64,000 bases of DNA. Origin: Microbacterium sp. Root61. Lineage in GTDB: Bacteria > Actinomycetota > Actinomycetes > Actinomycetales > Microbacteriaceae. The position numbers were made by a program, and so were the translations under genes. Positions 1 to 8,357 of the stretch are shown piece after piece; the first letter of the stretch is position 1; every line of letters starts with the position of its first letter. The notes under the pieces were generated by a model, which was not told the DNA's origin, made no database searches, and saw nothing but the letters and a program-made list of their open reading frames with translations. Location: assembly GCF_001427525.1 (NCBI RefSeq), contig NZ_LMGU01000001.1:2919712-2983711 (forward strand), given 5' to 3'.

Positions 1-2
1 GC

Positions 3-1202
3 GTGCACGTCGTGATGTTCGGCGATCAGCACGTCGAGAGTCTCGGCGGAGCGCAGGTCTCGATGCGGCTGCAGCGGCGGTTCCTGGAGAAGGCCGGACA
101 CACCGTCACCATCGTCGCGCCCGCGATGCACGGGCCGAGGGCGGCCGCGGCACCGCGCTCGGACGCCTACCTGGACATCCCGTCGATCCCGATCACGCTC
201 GACCGCGAGTACGCGATGTCGTGGCCGGGTCGTCGCGCCGACGAGTTCATCGATGCCGCGATGGCCGAGCGGGCTCCGGTGGATCTCGTGCACGTGCAGG
301 CCGACTTCTGGGGCGCCTACCTCGGGCACCGCTTCGCCCGGCGCCACGGGCTGCCGGTCGTGCACACGATGCACAACCGCGTCGACGTGGGCATCGAGGC
401 GACGGCGCCGCTCCCCGGACTCGTGTTGCATGTGCTCAACGCCTGGCAACGCCACGCAATCGCGGAGCAATCGCCCGGACGGGACGGCTGGGCGTACCTG
501 CGGCGGTTCGCCACCAGGTCGCAGGCCGTGACCGCGCCGTCGAGCCACTTCGCCCATCGCCTCGAGGCGCACGGCGCCGTGCCCGCCGCCGGTGCGGTGG
601 ACGTCGTGTGGAACGGCATCGACGACGAGGTGCTCGACGCCGCGCTGGCCGCGCCCGCCGAGCGGATGCCGGGGCTACCGCGATTCGTCTGGCTCGGCCG
701 GATGAGTCCCGAGAAGCGGCTGTTGCCGTTCCTGGAGGCGGTCGCGGTGTCGGGGATCGCCGCGGACATCGAGGTGATCGGCGGTGGTGGACAGCTGGCG
801 GCGGCGCGTCGGCTCGTCGCGCGACGGGGACCAACGGCATCCGTCCACTTCGCGGGGCGGCTCTCGTACGCCGAGACGCTGCGGCGCATCCGGATGGCCG
901 ACGCCGTCGTGCAGACCTCGATCGGCTTCGAGACCCAGGGCATGACCGTGTTCGAGGCGGCCTCGCTGGGCACGCCGTCGATCATCAGCGACCCTGACAT
1001 TGCCGCCGAGCTGAGCTCGGGCTTCTGGCAGGTGGCGGATGCTTCGACCGCGGCGCTCGCCGCGACTCTGCGCACCGCGGCCACCGACATCACTGCCGGC
1101 ACTGCGGTGTCGCCCGATCCCGAGATCGCGGAGAAGTTCCGCCAGTCCTCGCGGACGGCGGCGATGGTCGAGGTCTACCGGCGCGCACTAGGCGGCCGGT
1201 AG
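3..1202 (+). CDS. Glycosyltransferase family 4 protein (5' end at window edge)
   Basis: Predicted cytoplasmic GT-B glycosyltransferase moving a sugar from a nucleotide-sugar to a glycolipid or glycan acceptor that cannot be named. The N-terminal Rossmann half has the GGAQ donor-loop motif near residue 17. The C-terminal half has a WLGRMSPEK strand and the FETQGMTVFEA segment expected for the E-x7-E nucleotide-sugar site. The 399 residues match the family. The first in-frame GTG lies 2 bases inside the window and the frame is open upstream, so the true start may lie outside. A 38-residue minus-strand gene converges on it 16 bp downstream. Confidence 0.85.
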   Translation: MHVVMFGDQHVESLGGAQVSMRLQRRFLEKAGHTVTIVAPAMHGPRAAAAPRSDAYLDIPSIPITLDREYAMSWPGRRADEFIDAAMAERAPVDLVHVQADFWGAYLGHRFARRHGLPVVHTMHNRVDVGIEATAPLPGLVLHVLNAWQRHAIAEQSPGRDGWAYLRRFATRSQAVTAPSSHFAHRLEAHGAVPAAGAVDVVWNGIDDEVLDAALAAPAERMPGLPRFVWLGRMSPEKRLLPFLEAVAVSGIAADIEVIGGGGQLAAARRLVARRGPTASVHFAGRLSYAETLRRIRMADAVVQTSIGFETQGMTVFEAASLGTPSIISDPDIAAELSSGFWQVADASTAALAATLRTAATDITAGTAVSPDPEIAEKFRQSSRTAAMVEVYRRALGGR

Positions 1203-1218
1203 CCGGAACGACCCCCGG

Positions 1219-1335
1219 TCAGGGGAGGCGCGTCCAGTCGGTCGGCGTGCGGTGGTAGCCGTCCTTCTTGAGGGCGGCGATCGTCGCTGCGACCGCGTAG
1301 ACGGAAAGCGCTGAAATGACAATCACCATGAACAT
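1219..1335 (-). CDS. Small single-pass membrane protein, 38 aa
   Basis: Short hydrophobic protein with one transmembrane helix of about 18 residues followed by a basic tail ending PTDWTRLP. I do not recognise a function. Starts are possible at ATG 1335, at ATG 1329, or at ATG 1359, which adds MRKRSVTA. A perfect inverted repeat lies just upstream of the 1359 start, so the gene may share control with the divergent GlxA-type regulator. The evidence for coding is the clear helix-plus-basic-tail composition and the compact position between genes. Confidence 0.5.
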   Translation of the reverse strand: MFMVIVISALSVYAVAATIAALKKDGYHRTPTDWTRLP

Positions 1336-1362
1336 GGCAGTAACGCTACGCTTGCGCATGTC

Positions 1363-1378
1363 CTGCCACGAGTGGCAG
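1363..1378. promoter_or_regulatory. Perfect inverted repeat, candidate operator of the GlxA-type regulator
   Basis: CTGCCAC-GA-GTGGCAG, 7-bp arms with a 2-bp centre, between the divergent small membrane gene and the GlxA-type regulator. TGCCA/TGGCA half sites are typical of AraC-family DJ-1/GlxA regulators, and another CTGCCAG lies at 1402-1408. Autoregulation is inferred. Confidence 0.5.
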
Positions 1379-1434
1379 AATGGCCACGCATCGACAGAAA
1401 ACTGCCAGTCCCGGCATCCGTCGTCAGGAGAGTC

Positions 1435-2439
1435 ATGAAGACCGTAGCCGTCATCGTGCAGGAAGGGTTCGCGCCCTTCGAGTTCGGCCTCGCGTGCGAG
1501 GCGTTCGGGCTGGACCGGTCCGAGGTGGGCATCACCCCCTTCGACTTCCGCATCGTCACGCCCGATCCGGGCGCAGTCAGCAGCAACCTCGGCTTCACGA
1601 TCAACGTCACCGACGACCTGGCGTTCGCCGACGAGGCCGATCTGGTGGTGGTCACCCCGATCCCGCGCTCGACGTGGGGCGACATCGATCCCCGTGTCAC
1701 CGACGTGATCCGGCGGGCGGTCGCCCGCGATGCATGGGTGCTCACGGTGTGCAGCGGGTCGTTCGTGGTCGCCGCCTCCGGCGTGCTCGACGGACGCCGC
1801 GCCACCACGCACTGGATGTACGCCGACACGATGGCCGCGATGTACCCGAAGATCGACGTCGACCCCGACGTGCTGTACGTGCAGGACGGCCGGATCATCA
1901 CGAGCGCCGGCACCGCCGCGGGGCTTGATGCGTGCCTGCACCTGCTGCGTCAGGTGCTCGGCGCCGAGCTCACCAACCGCATCGCCCGCCGCATGGTCGT
2001 CCCGCCGCAGCGCGACGGCGGGCAGGCGCAGTTCATCGACAAGCCCCTGCCCCAGGTCGCGTCGCTCTCGCTCGCGCCGGTCACGGACTGGATGGTGCAG
2101 AACCTGCGCGACGACCTCACCGTCGACCAGCTCGCGGCGAAGGCGCACATGTCGCCGCGCACGTTCGCCCGTCGCTTCAAGGCCGACTTCGGCGCGACTC
2201 CGGCCGCCTGGCTCGCGCGGCAGCGACTCATCCACGCCCAGCGACTGCTGGAGAAGACCGACCTCGGCCTGGACCGCATCGCCTGGGAGAGCGGGTTCGG
2301 CTCGGCTGCGGTGCTGCGGCAGAACTTCGCCCGCGCGTTGAGCACGACCCCGACCGCGTACCGCACCACCTTCAGCTGCACGCGGGACATGATGCGCGCG
2401 GAGGCGCCGGTGGGCGCGCCCGTCGAGCTCGTCGCCTGA
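1435..2439 (+). CDS. GlxA family (DJ-1/PfpI + AraC HTH) transcriptional regulator
   Basis: Transcription factor with an N-terminal DJ-1/PfpI-like ligand domain (about residues 1-180, including VCSGSFV at the nucleophile elbow) and a C-terminal double AraC helix-turn-helix (about 220-315, with MSPRTFARRFKADFG). The ATG at 1435 is preferred over an in-frame GTG at 1372 because AGGAG at 1426-1430 lies 4 nt upstream, while the 1372 start would fall inside the inverted repeat. Length is 334 residues, normal for the family. The ligand is unknown and it probably controls itself or the divergent small gene. Confidence 0.88.
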   Translation: MKTVAVIVQEGFAPFEFGLACEAFGLDRSEVGITPFDFRIVTPDPGAVSSNLGFTINVTDDLAFADEADLVVVTPIPRSTWGDIDPRVTDVIRRAVARDAWVLTVCSGSFVVAASGVLDGRRATTHWMYADTMAAMYPKIDVDPDVLYVQDGRIITSAGTAAGLDACLHLLRQVLGAELTNRIARRMVVPPQRDGGQAQFIDKPLPQVASLSLAPVTDWMVQNLRDDLTVDQLAAKAHMSPRTFARRFKADFGATPAAWLARQRLIHAQRLLEKTDLGLDRIAWESGFGSAAVLRQNFARALSTTPTAYRTTFSCTRDMMRAEAPVGAPVELVA

Positions 2440-2473
2440 ACGCAAGACGCTGTCGGGTTGGCCCGGTCCTCGC

Positions 2474-2479
2474 TACGGT
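2474..2479 (+). promoter_or_regulatory. -10 element TACGGT deciding the SulP start
   Basis: TACGGT followed by 6 nt and GTG at 2486. The same TANNNT-N6/7-start spacing occurs at about 25 genes here, so transcription probably begins at the start codon (leaderless). It favours GTG 2486 over GTG 2480. Confidence 0.5.
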
Positions 2480-2485
2480 GTGACG

Positions 2486-4162
2486 GTGCGGATCGATCCG
2501 AGGACGTGGTTCTCCCGCAAGACGTTCGGCAAGGACGCTGTGGCCGGGCTCGTGCTGGGGATCGAAGCGGTGCCCGATGGGCTGGCCGCTGGGCTCCTCG
2601 CGGGCGTGAACCCGCTCGCCGGCCTGTACGCGTTCCTGTTCGGGATGATGGGCGCCGCCTGCGCCACCAGCAGTGTCTTCATGGCCGTTCAGGCCACCGG
2701 CGCAATGGCCCTCGTCGTCTCGGACGCCGACCTCGGGTCGGCGCCGGACCCGGACCGCGCGCTGTACACGCTGGCGATGCTCACCGGCATCATCATGGTG
2801 ATCGCCGGGCTTCTCCGGGGCGGACGTCTCGTGAGCTTCGTGCCGACTGCCGTGATGACCGGGTTCATCACCGCGATCGGGATGAACATCGTGCTCGGCC
2901 AGCTCTCCAATTTCACCGGCTACCCCTCGGAGGGCGCCAATCGACTGCTCAAGACGGTGGATCTCGTCGTCCACATCGGGCAGTGGAGCATCGCATCGCT
3001 GGTCGCCGGTTCGATCACGATCCTGTTGATCATCGTGCTCCGCTCGACTCCTGTCGGCAGCCTCGGGCTGGTCATCGCCGTGGTGGTGGGGTCGGTGTGC
3101 GCCGTGCTGCTGAACCTGTGGGTCCCGGATCCGGTGGTGCTGCTGCGCGACATCGTGGACGTGCCTCGGGGCCTGCCGGCGCCCGTGCTCCCGAACCTGG
3201 CCGATGTCCCGTATCTGATCGTGCCGGCGGTGTCGCTGGCATTCATCGGGCTCATCCAGGGCGCCGCGGTATCGGCCGGGATCCCGACCAAAGACGGTCG
3301 CCCCGCGAACCTGAACCGCGACTTCATCGGCCAGGGGGTCGGGAACATCGTCTCCGGGCTGTTCCGCGGGATGCCCGTGGGCGGTTCGATGTCGGGCTCC
3401 TCGCTCGTGGTGCAGGCGGGGGCGAAGTCGCGCATGGCCCTCTTCGTCGCCGGGGTGGTGATGGCCCTGGTCATCTTCCTGGCCGCCGACATCGTCGCCT
3501 TCGTCGCCATGCCGGCGCTGGCCGGGTTGCTCATCGTGATCGGGTTCGGAGCGATCAAGCCGAGTCGGGTGTACTCGGTGGTGAAGTCCGGTCCGCTGCC
3601 CACCGCGATCATGGCAGTGACGTTCGGGCTCACGCTCCTCGTCCCGCTGCAGTACGCCGTGCTGGCCGGAGTGGGACTGGGCATCATCCTGTTCGTCGCG
3701 CAGCAGTCCAACCACGTCCGGGTGCGCGCCATCCATGTCGAGGACGACGGGCGCCTGCGCGAGTCGGACCCTCCGCCGGTGGTGCCGGCAGGCGACGTGC
3801 TCGTGCTGCAGCCCTATGGCAGCCTGTTCTTCGGCAGCGCGCCGATCTTCGAGAAGCAGCTGCCTGAGGTGAGCCGGCAATCCAGTGGCGCGGTGGTGAT
3901 CGTGCGGCTGCGCGGCACTGACGAGATCGGACTGTCCCTGGTCGACGTCCTGCGCCGGTTCGCGCACAAGCTCCGCGATGCGGAGTCGAGCCTGAAGCTG
4001 GTGGTCACCGAGCAGCGGGTCATCGACCAGCTGGATGCCGGCGGACTGCTCGACGACATCGGGGAGCGCAACCTCTACCGCAGCACCGAATGGGTCGGAG
4101 CGACGGTGCGGCGGGCCTACGCCGACGCCCGCGACGAGATCGCCCGCGGCAACGGCGCGTAG
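2486..4162 (+). CDS. SulP family anion transporter with STAS domain
   Basis: Inner-membrane anion permease of the SulP/SLC26 family (sulfate, bicarbonate or a carboxylate; specificity not readable). About ten to twelve hydrophobic helices span residues 20-420, with the family segment beginning AVPDGLAAGLLAGVNP. A cytoplasmic STAS domain occupies roughly 430-540. Length is 558 residues. There is no Shine-Dalgarno; a TACGGT -10 element 6 nt before GTG 2486 suggests a leaderless transcript, with GTG 2480 the alternative start. It is a single-gene unit, with clpB and its own promoter beginning 98 bp downstream. Confidence 0.88.
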   Translation: MRIDPRTWFSRKTFGKDAVAGLVLGIEAVPDGLAAGLLAGVNPLAGLYAFLFGMMGAACATSSVFMAVQATGAMALVVSDADLGSAPDPDRALYTLAMLTGIIMVIAGLLRGGRLVSFVPTAVMTGFITAIGMNIVLGQLSNFTGYPSEGANRLLKTVDLVVHIGQWSIASLVAGSITILLIIVLRSTPVGSLGLVIAVVVGSVCAVLLNLWVPDPVVLLRDIVDVPRGLPAPVLPNLADVPYLIVPAVSLAFIGLIQGAAVSAGIPTKDGRPANLNRDFIGQGVGNIVSGLFRGMPVGGSMSGSSLVVQAGAKSRMALFVAGVVMALVIFLAADIVAFVAMPALAGLLIVIGFGAIKPSRVYSVVKSGPLPTAIMAVTFGLTLLVPLQYAVLAGVGLGIILFVAQQSNHVRVRAIHVEDDGRLRESDPPPVVPAGDVLVLQPYGSLFFGSAPIFEKQLPEVSRQSSGAVVIVRLRGTDEIGLSLVDVLRRFAHKLRDAESSLKLVVTEQRVIDQLDAGGLLDDIGERNLYRSTEWVGATVRRAYADARDEIARGNGA

Positions 4163-4210
4163 GCGCCTCACAGCGGCCCCGCATTGCCGCGGCATCCGTC
4201 CTCTGGTAAA

Positions 4211-4231
4211 CTTGAGTCAACACGGCTCAAG
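4211..4231. promoter_or_regulatory. HAIR element (HspR operator) upstream of clpB
   Basis: CTTGAGT-N7-GCTCAAG matches the HspR-associated inverted repeat CTTGAGT-N7-ACTCAAG at 13 of 14 arm positions. It sits 30 bp before the clpB start, over the likely -35/-10 region. It predicts HspR repression and heat induction; hspR itself is not in the window. Confidence 0.88.
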
Positions 4232-4260
4232 TTTGAGCCATCCCAGATTTCAGGAGACAT

Positions 4261-6468
4261 ATGAACGCCACGCAAGCACCCGGACAGGAGGAGCAGAAGA
4301 GCGCCCTCGAGCAGTTCGGGATCAACCTCACAGACCGCGCCCGTCAGGGCAAGCTCGACCCCGTCATCGGGCGGGATGCCGAGATCCGTCGTGTCAGCCA
4401 GGTGCTGACCCGACGCACCAAGAACAACCCCGTCCTCATCGGCGAGCCCGGCGTCGGCAAGACCGCCGTCGCCGAGGGCCTCGCCCAGCGCATCGTCGCC
4501 GGAGACGTCGCGGAGAGCCTCAAGGACAAGGAGCTCATCTCGCTCGACATCTCGGCGCTGGTCGCCGGTGCGATGTACCGCGGCCAGTTCGAGGAACGGC
4601 TGAAGAGCGTCCTCAAGGAGATCACCGAGTCCGACGGCCGGATCATCACGTTCATCGACGAGCTGCACGTGCTCATGGGCGCGGGCGGCGGCGAGGGATC
4701 GGTCGCGGCATCCAACATGCTCAAGCCGATGCTCGCCCGCGGTGAGCTGCGCCTGATCGGCGCCACCACGCTCAACGAGTACCGCGAGTTCATCGAGAAG
4801 GATGCCGCGCTCGAGCGCCGTTTCCAGCAGGTCTACGTCGGCGAGCCCTCGGTCGAGGACACCGTCGCGATCCTGCGCGGACTCAAGGAGCGCTACGAGG
4901 CGCACCACAAGGTCGCCATCGCCGACGCGGCGCTGGTGGCCGCGGCATCCCTGTCGAACCGGTACATCCCGAGCCGCCAGCTGCCCGACAAGGCCATCGA
5001 CCTGGTCGACGAGGCCGCGTCGCGCCTGCGTATGGAGATCGACTCGGCGCCGCTCGCCATCGACGAGCTGCGCCGCCACGTAGACAGGCTGAAGCTGGAG
5101 GAGCTCGCGCTCAAGAAGGAGAAGGACGACGCGTCCAAGGAGCGGCTCGCGGCGCTGCGCGAGACCCTGAAGGGCGAGCAGGCTCGCCTGGATGACCTGC
5201 AGGCTCGCTGGGAGCGGGAGCGCGCATCGCTCAACCGCGTCGGTGACCTCAAGACCAAGCTCGACGCCGCGCGCATGGACGCCGAGCGCGCACAGCGCGA
5301 GGGCAACCTCGAGCGTGCGTCGCGGCTGCTCTACGCCGACATCCCGGCGCTGGAGCGCCAGCTGATCGAGGCAGAGCGGGCCGAGAGCTCCGAAGACCGC
5401 ATGGTCGGCGATCACGTCACCGAGGAGGACATCGCGTCGGTCATCGCGGCGTGGACCGGCATCCCCGTGGGGCGTCTGCTCCAGGGCGAGACCGAGAAGC
5501 TGCTGCACCTCGAGGCCGAGCTGGGCAAGCGCCTGATCGGGCAGAAGGACGCCGTCAAGGCGGTGTCCGACGCTGTCCGTCGCTCGCGCGCGGGCATCAG
5601 CGACCCGGCCCGTCCGACCGGTTCGTTCCTGTTCCTCGGACCCACCGGTGTCGGCAAGACCGAGCTGGCCAAGGCGCTCGCGGAGTTCCTCTTCGACGAC
5701 GAGCACGCCATGGTGCGCATCGACATGTCGGAGTACGGCGAGAAGCACTCCGTCTCGCGACTGGTCGGTGCCCCTCCGGGGTACATCGGCTACGAGCAGG
5801 GCGGTCAGCTGACCGAGGCCGTGCGGCGTCGTCCGTACAGCGTCGTGCTGCTGGACGAGGTGGAGAAGGCGCACCCCGAGGTCTTCGACGTGCTCCTGCA
5901 GGTCATGGATGACGGCCGTCTCACCGACGGCCAGGGTCGCACCGTCGACTTCAAGAACGTCATCCTGATCCTCACCTCGAACCTCGGCTCGCCGATCCTG
6001 ATCGACCCGACGCTGTCGCTCGAGCAGAAGCGCGAAGCCGTGCAGGGACTGGTGCGCCAGGCCTTCAAGCCCGAGTTCATCAACCGCCTCGACGACATCG
6101 TGATCTTCCAGGCCCTCAGCCAGGACGACCTCGCGCAGATCGTCGAACTCTCGGTCGACGCTCTGCAGCGGCGCCTGCGCGACCGCCGGCTCACGCTGGC
6201 CGTCACGCCGGATGCCCGTGCCTGGCTCGCCGAGCGCGGGTACGACCCGGCCTTCGGTGCGCGGCCGCTGCGCCGCCTCATCCAGTCCGAGATCCAGGAC
6301 CGCCTCGCGATGGCGATCCTGGCGGGCGGGGTGCGCGACGGCGATGTCGTCCGGGTGGATGTGGCCTCCGACGGCGCCTCGCTGGTGCTCACCAGCGACG
6401 GCCCGGCTGCGGCACCCGCCGTGGACGACGAGGACGAGGTCATCGAGGCCGTCCTCGAGGACGACTGA
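4261..6468 (+). CDS. clpB: ClpB-type AAA+ disaggregase lacking the N-terminal domain
   Basis: Two-ring AAA+ chaperone that threads aggregated proteins with DnaK. Walker A motifs are GEPGVGKT (residues 61-68) and GPTGVGKT (about 460-467). A ClpB-type coiled-coil middle domain lies at about 270-390, and the second ring carries MVRIDMSEY and GAPPGYIGY. Length is 735 residues, about 130 short of classical ClpB, because the N-terminal Clp-N repeat domain is absent and the protein opens at the NBD1 linker. I see no ClpP-docking IGF/LGF loop, which favours ClpB over ClpA/ClpC. Start ATG 4261 has AGGAG at 4252-4256. A HAIR box controls the promoter. Confidence 0.93.
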   Translation: MNATQAPGQEEQKSALEQFGINLTDRARQGKLDPVIGRDAEIRRVSQVLTRRTKNNPVLIGEPGVGKTAVAEGLAQRIVAGDVAESLKDKELISLDISALVAGAMYRGQFEERLKSVLKEITESDGRIITFIDELHVLMGAGGGEGSVAASNMLKPMLARGELRLIGATTLNEYREFIEKDAALERRFQQVYVGEPSVEDTVAILRGLKERYEAHHKVAIADAALVAAASLSNRYIPSRQLPDKAIDLVDEAASRLRMEIDSAPLAIDELRRHVDRLKLEELALKKEKDDASKERLAALRETLKGEQARLDDLQARWERERASLNRVGDLKTKLDAARMDAERAQREGNLERASRLLYADIPALERQLIEAERAESSEDRMVGDHVTEEDIASVIAAWTGIPVGRLLQGETEKLLHLEAELGKRLIGQKDAVKAVSDAVRRSRAGISDPARPTGSFLFLGPTGVGKTELAKALAEFLFDDEHAMVRIDMSEYGEKHSVSRLVGAPPGYIGYEQGGQLTEAVRRRPYSVVLLDEVEKAHPEVFDVLLQVMDDGRLTDGQGRTVDFKNVILILTSNLGSPILIDPTLSLEQKREAVQGLVRQAFKPEFINRLDDIVIFQALSQDDLAQIVELSVDALQRRLRDRRLTLAVTPDARAWLAERGYDPAFGARPLRRLIQSEIQDRLAMAILAGGVRDGDVVRVDVASDGASLVLTSDGPAAAPAVDDEDEVIEAVLEDD

Positions 6469-6485
6469 CGCACACCAAAATCGGG

Positions 6486-6535
6486 CTCGCCCGTCACGAT
6501 CTGCAGTTTGCAAGGCGCAGATTGTGACGGGCGAG
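6486..6535. repeat. Long intergenic hairpin, REP-like element (copy 1)
   Basis: Inverted repeat with 19-nt arms (6486-6504 and 6517-6535, one G.U mismatch) built around CTCGCCCGTCAC. The flanks continue to pair imperfectly (AAAATCGGG against TCTCGTTTGAT). It follows clpB and may terminate its transcript. A decayed relative at 45724-45769 shares 14 of 15 bases with the right arm, suggesting a dispersed repeat family. Confidence 0.7.
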
Positions 6536-6582
6536 TCTCGTTTGATCGCCGGGGCTGAAGCTCCTGCCACTACGGTCGGAGC

Positions 6583-7416
6583 ATGGCGGCGATGAAGCTC
6601 ACGGCCCTGTGGCGCTCGACGCACCCGGGGCCGAGCCTGGTCGTGACCGCGATAGCCGTCGCCCTCGGCGTCGCCTCGGCCCTACCGGCCTGGCGGGTCG
6701 CGGTGCTGGCGGTAGCGATCCTGCTCGGTCAGCTGTCGGTCGGACTCTCCAACGACGCGGTGGATGCCCCCCGCGACACCGCGGCCGGGCGCACCGACAA
6801 GCCGCTGGCCTCGGGGGAGGCATCCGTCCGCTCCGCCTGGATCGCCGCATTCGCGACCCTCGCCGGCGCCCTGGTGCTCTCGGCCGTGCTGAGCGGATGG
6901 ATGCTGCTGGCCCACGCCGTCGCCCTCGCTTCGGCGTGGGCGTACAACCTGGGGCTAAAGTCGACGGTGTTCTCGGTCGTGCCGTTCATGGTGAGCTTCG
7001 GGCTGCTGCCGTCCCTGGTGACCCTGGCCGCGGCGGACCCGCGTCCGGCTGCTCCGTGGGCCTGGATCGCGGGTGCCTCTCTCGGGGTCGCGGTGCACCT
7101 GACCAACGTGCTGCCCGACTTCGACGACGACGCCAAGACCGGCGTGCGGGGGCTGCCGCACCGGCTCGGTCGACGCACCTCGGCGGTGCTGGCCGCGGTC
7201 GCCCTGACCGGAGGAGCCGTCGCGGTGCTCGTCGGCCAGGGCGATCCGGGGGTATTCGGGTGGTGCGTGTTCGCGGCGGTCGTGGTGACCGCCGTGATCG
7301 GACTCGTGCTCGCCCTCGCGCGGCCGCCGGGGCGCATCGTCTTCCGTCTCGTGATGGGGGCGGCGCTGCTGGTGTGCGTGCAGTTGGCGGCGGCGGGACA
7401 GTCGCTGGTGGGCTGA
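6583..7416 (+). CDS. UbiA family prenyltransferase
   Basis: Integral-membrane aromatic prenyltransferase joining an isoprenyl diphosphate to a phenolic or quinone acceptor. The two Mg-diphosphate motifs are recognisable: NDAVDAPRD (residues 51-59) and DFDDD (about 178-182). There are seven to nine hydrophobic helices in 277 residues, as expected. TACGGT lies 6 nt upstream of ATG 6583, with no Shine-Dalgarno, so the gene is probably leaderless. The minus-strand type III PKS operon 1 kb away supplies a plausible resorcinol/hydroquinone acceptor, a set also seen in prenylated alkylhydroquinone clusters; that link is inferred. Confidence 0.85.
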   Translation: MAAMKLTALWRSTHPGPSLVVTAIAVALGVASALPAWRVAVLAVAILLGQLSVGLSNDAVDAPRDTAAGRTDKPLASGEASVRSAWIAAFATLAGALVLSAVLSGWMLLAHAVALASAWAYNLGLKSTVFSVVPFMVSFGLLPSLVTLAAADPRPAAPWAWIAGASLGVAVHLTNVLPDFDDDAKTGVRGLPHRLGRRTSAVLAAVALTGGAVAVLVGQGDPGVFGWCVFAAVVVTAVIGLVLALARPPGRIVFRLVMGAALLVCVQLAAAGQSLVG

Positions 7417-7494
7417 CCCGCCGCCCTCGCGGTGGGTGGAGGCCGCATCCGAGGCCTCTGGTCTCCTGTCGGGGCGCGGTGCTACCGTCGAGGC

Positions 7495-7923
7495 ATGACC
7501 CCTCAGGAGCTGGAGAACCTCGCGCATCTGCGGCGTGCTCGTGACCTGATCGACCGGGACTACGCGAAGCCGCTCGACGTGCCGACGATGGCGGCGAAGG
7601 CGCTCATGTCGCCCGCGCACTTCGCCCGGCAGTTCCGCGCGGCGTACGGCGAGACGCCGTACAACCACCTGATGACGCGGCGGATCGAGCGGGCGATGAC
7701 CCTGCTGCGCGAGGGCGCGAGCGTGACGGATGCCTGCATGGCCGTCGGCTGTACGTCGCTCGGCTCGTTCAGTTCGAGGTTCACGGAGATCGTCGGCGAA
7801 TCGCCGACCGCGTACCGGCGCCGCGAGCACTCCGCGCTGAAGGCCATGCCCGCGTGTGTCGTGAAGACGCAGACGCGGCCCCGCCGCAAGGCATCGAGCA
7901 GGATCGAAGAAGCGGCCGCGTAG
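7495..7923 (+). CDS. Short AraC family transcriptional regulator
   Basis: A 142-residue protein consisting almost only of the AraC/XylS double helix-turn-helix (about residues 8-108, including MSPAHFARQFRAAYGETP and the second-HTH SFSSRFTEIVGESP). It has no ligand domain, so it resembles stand-alone MarA/SoxS-like or VOC-paired regulators. TACCGT 6 nt before ATG 7495 indicates a leaderless transcript. The VOC protein starts 22 bp downstream behind its own -10 box. The C-terminal tail is basic and probably disordered. Confidence 0.88.
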   Translation: MTPQELENLAHLRRARDLIDRDYAKPLDVPTMAAKALMSPAHFARQFRAAYGETPYNHLMTRRIERAMTLLREGASVTDACMAVGCTSLGSFSSRFTEIVGESPTAYRRREHSALKAMPACVVKTQTRPRRKASSRIEEAAA

Positions 7924-7945
7924 AGGCCTGCATAGAGTCGGCGGC

Positions 7946-8353
7946 ATGACCATCGAACTGCAGTACTGCAACATCACCGTCAACGACGTCGACGAGGCGA
8001 TCGCGTTCTACAACGTGCTCGGGCTCGACGTGCGCAACGACGTCGCGTCCGGCGACTACCGCTGGGTGAGCCTGGGCAGCGATGCCCAGCCCGAGCTGGG
8101 CATCGTCGTCTCGGTGCCGCACGCCGGCCGCTCGCAGGCCGACGGCGACGCCCTTCAGGAGCTGCTCACCAAGGGGCTCCTGCCGATGCTCGTGTTCCGC
8201 ACCGGCGACGTGGACGCCACGTTCGAGGCCCTGCGGGCCTCCGGCGCCGAGGTGCTCCAGGAGCCGATGGACCAGGGCTGGGGGCCGCGCGACTGCGCGT
8301 TCCGCGACCCCTCGGGCAACATGGTCCGCATCTCGCAGACACCGGCCGCCTGA
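7946..8353 (+). CDS. VOC (glyoxalase/bleomycin-resistance) superfamily protein
   Basis: A 135-residue VOC-fold protein made of two beta-alpha-beta-beta-beta modules. It opens with an ITVNDVDEAIAFY strand and ends with GPRDCAFRDPSGNMVRI, whose position usually carries the metal-binding Glu/His; here the final carboxylate is not obvious. TAGAGT lies 7 nt upstream of ATG 7946. The partnership with an upstream small AraC regulator recurs in actinobacteria and suggests regulated binding or detoxification of a small electrophile. Substrate unknown. Its stop lies 4 bp from the convergent monooxygenase stop. Confidence 0.85.
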   Translation: MTIELQYCNITVNDVDEAIAFYNVLGLDVRNDVASGDYRWVSLGSDAQPELGIVVSVPHAGRSQADGDALQELLTKGLLPMLVFRTGDVDATFEALRASGAEVLQEPMDQGWGPRDCAFRDPSGNMVRISQTPAA

Positions 8354-8357
8354 CGCG

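Noticed and set aside
2372..4195. Open minus-strand frame of 607 codons opposite the SulP gene
   Set aside because: Low-complexity His/Asp/Arg composition; SulP on the plus strand explains the codon periodicity.
4168..6624. Open minus-strand frame of 818 codons opposite clpB
   Set aside because: It mirrors codon positions of clpB, is rich in Arg/Asp/Gln/Leu without any domain, and has no promoter or ribosome site. It is a by-product of high GC.
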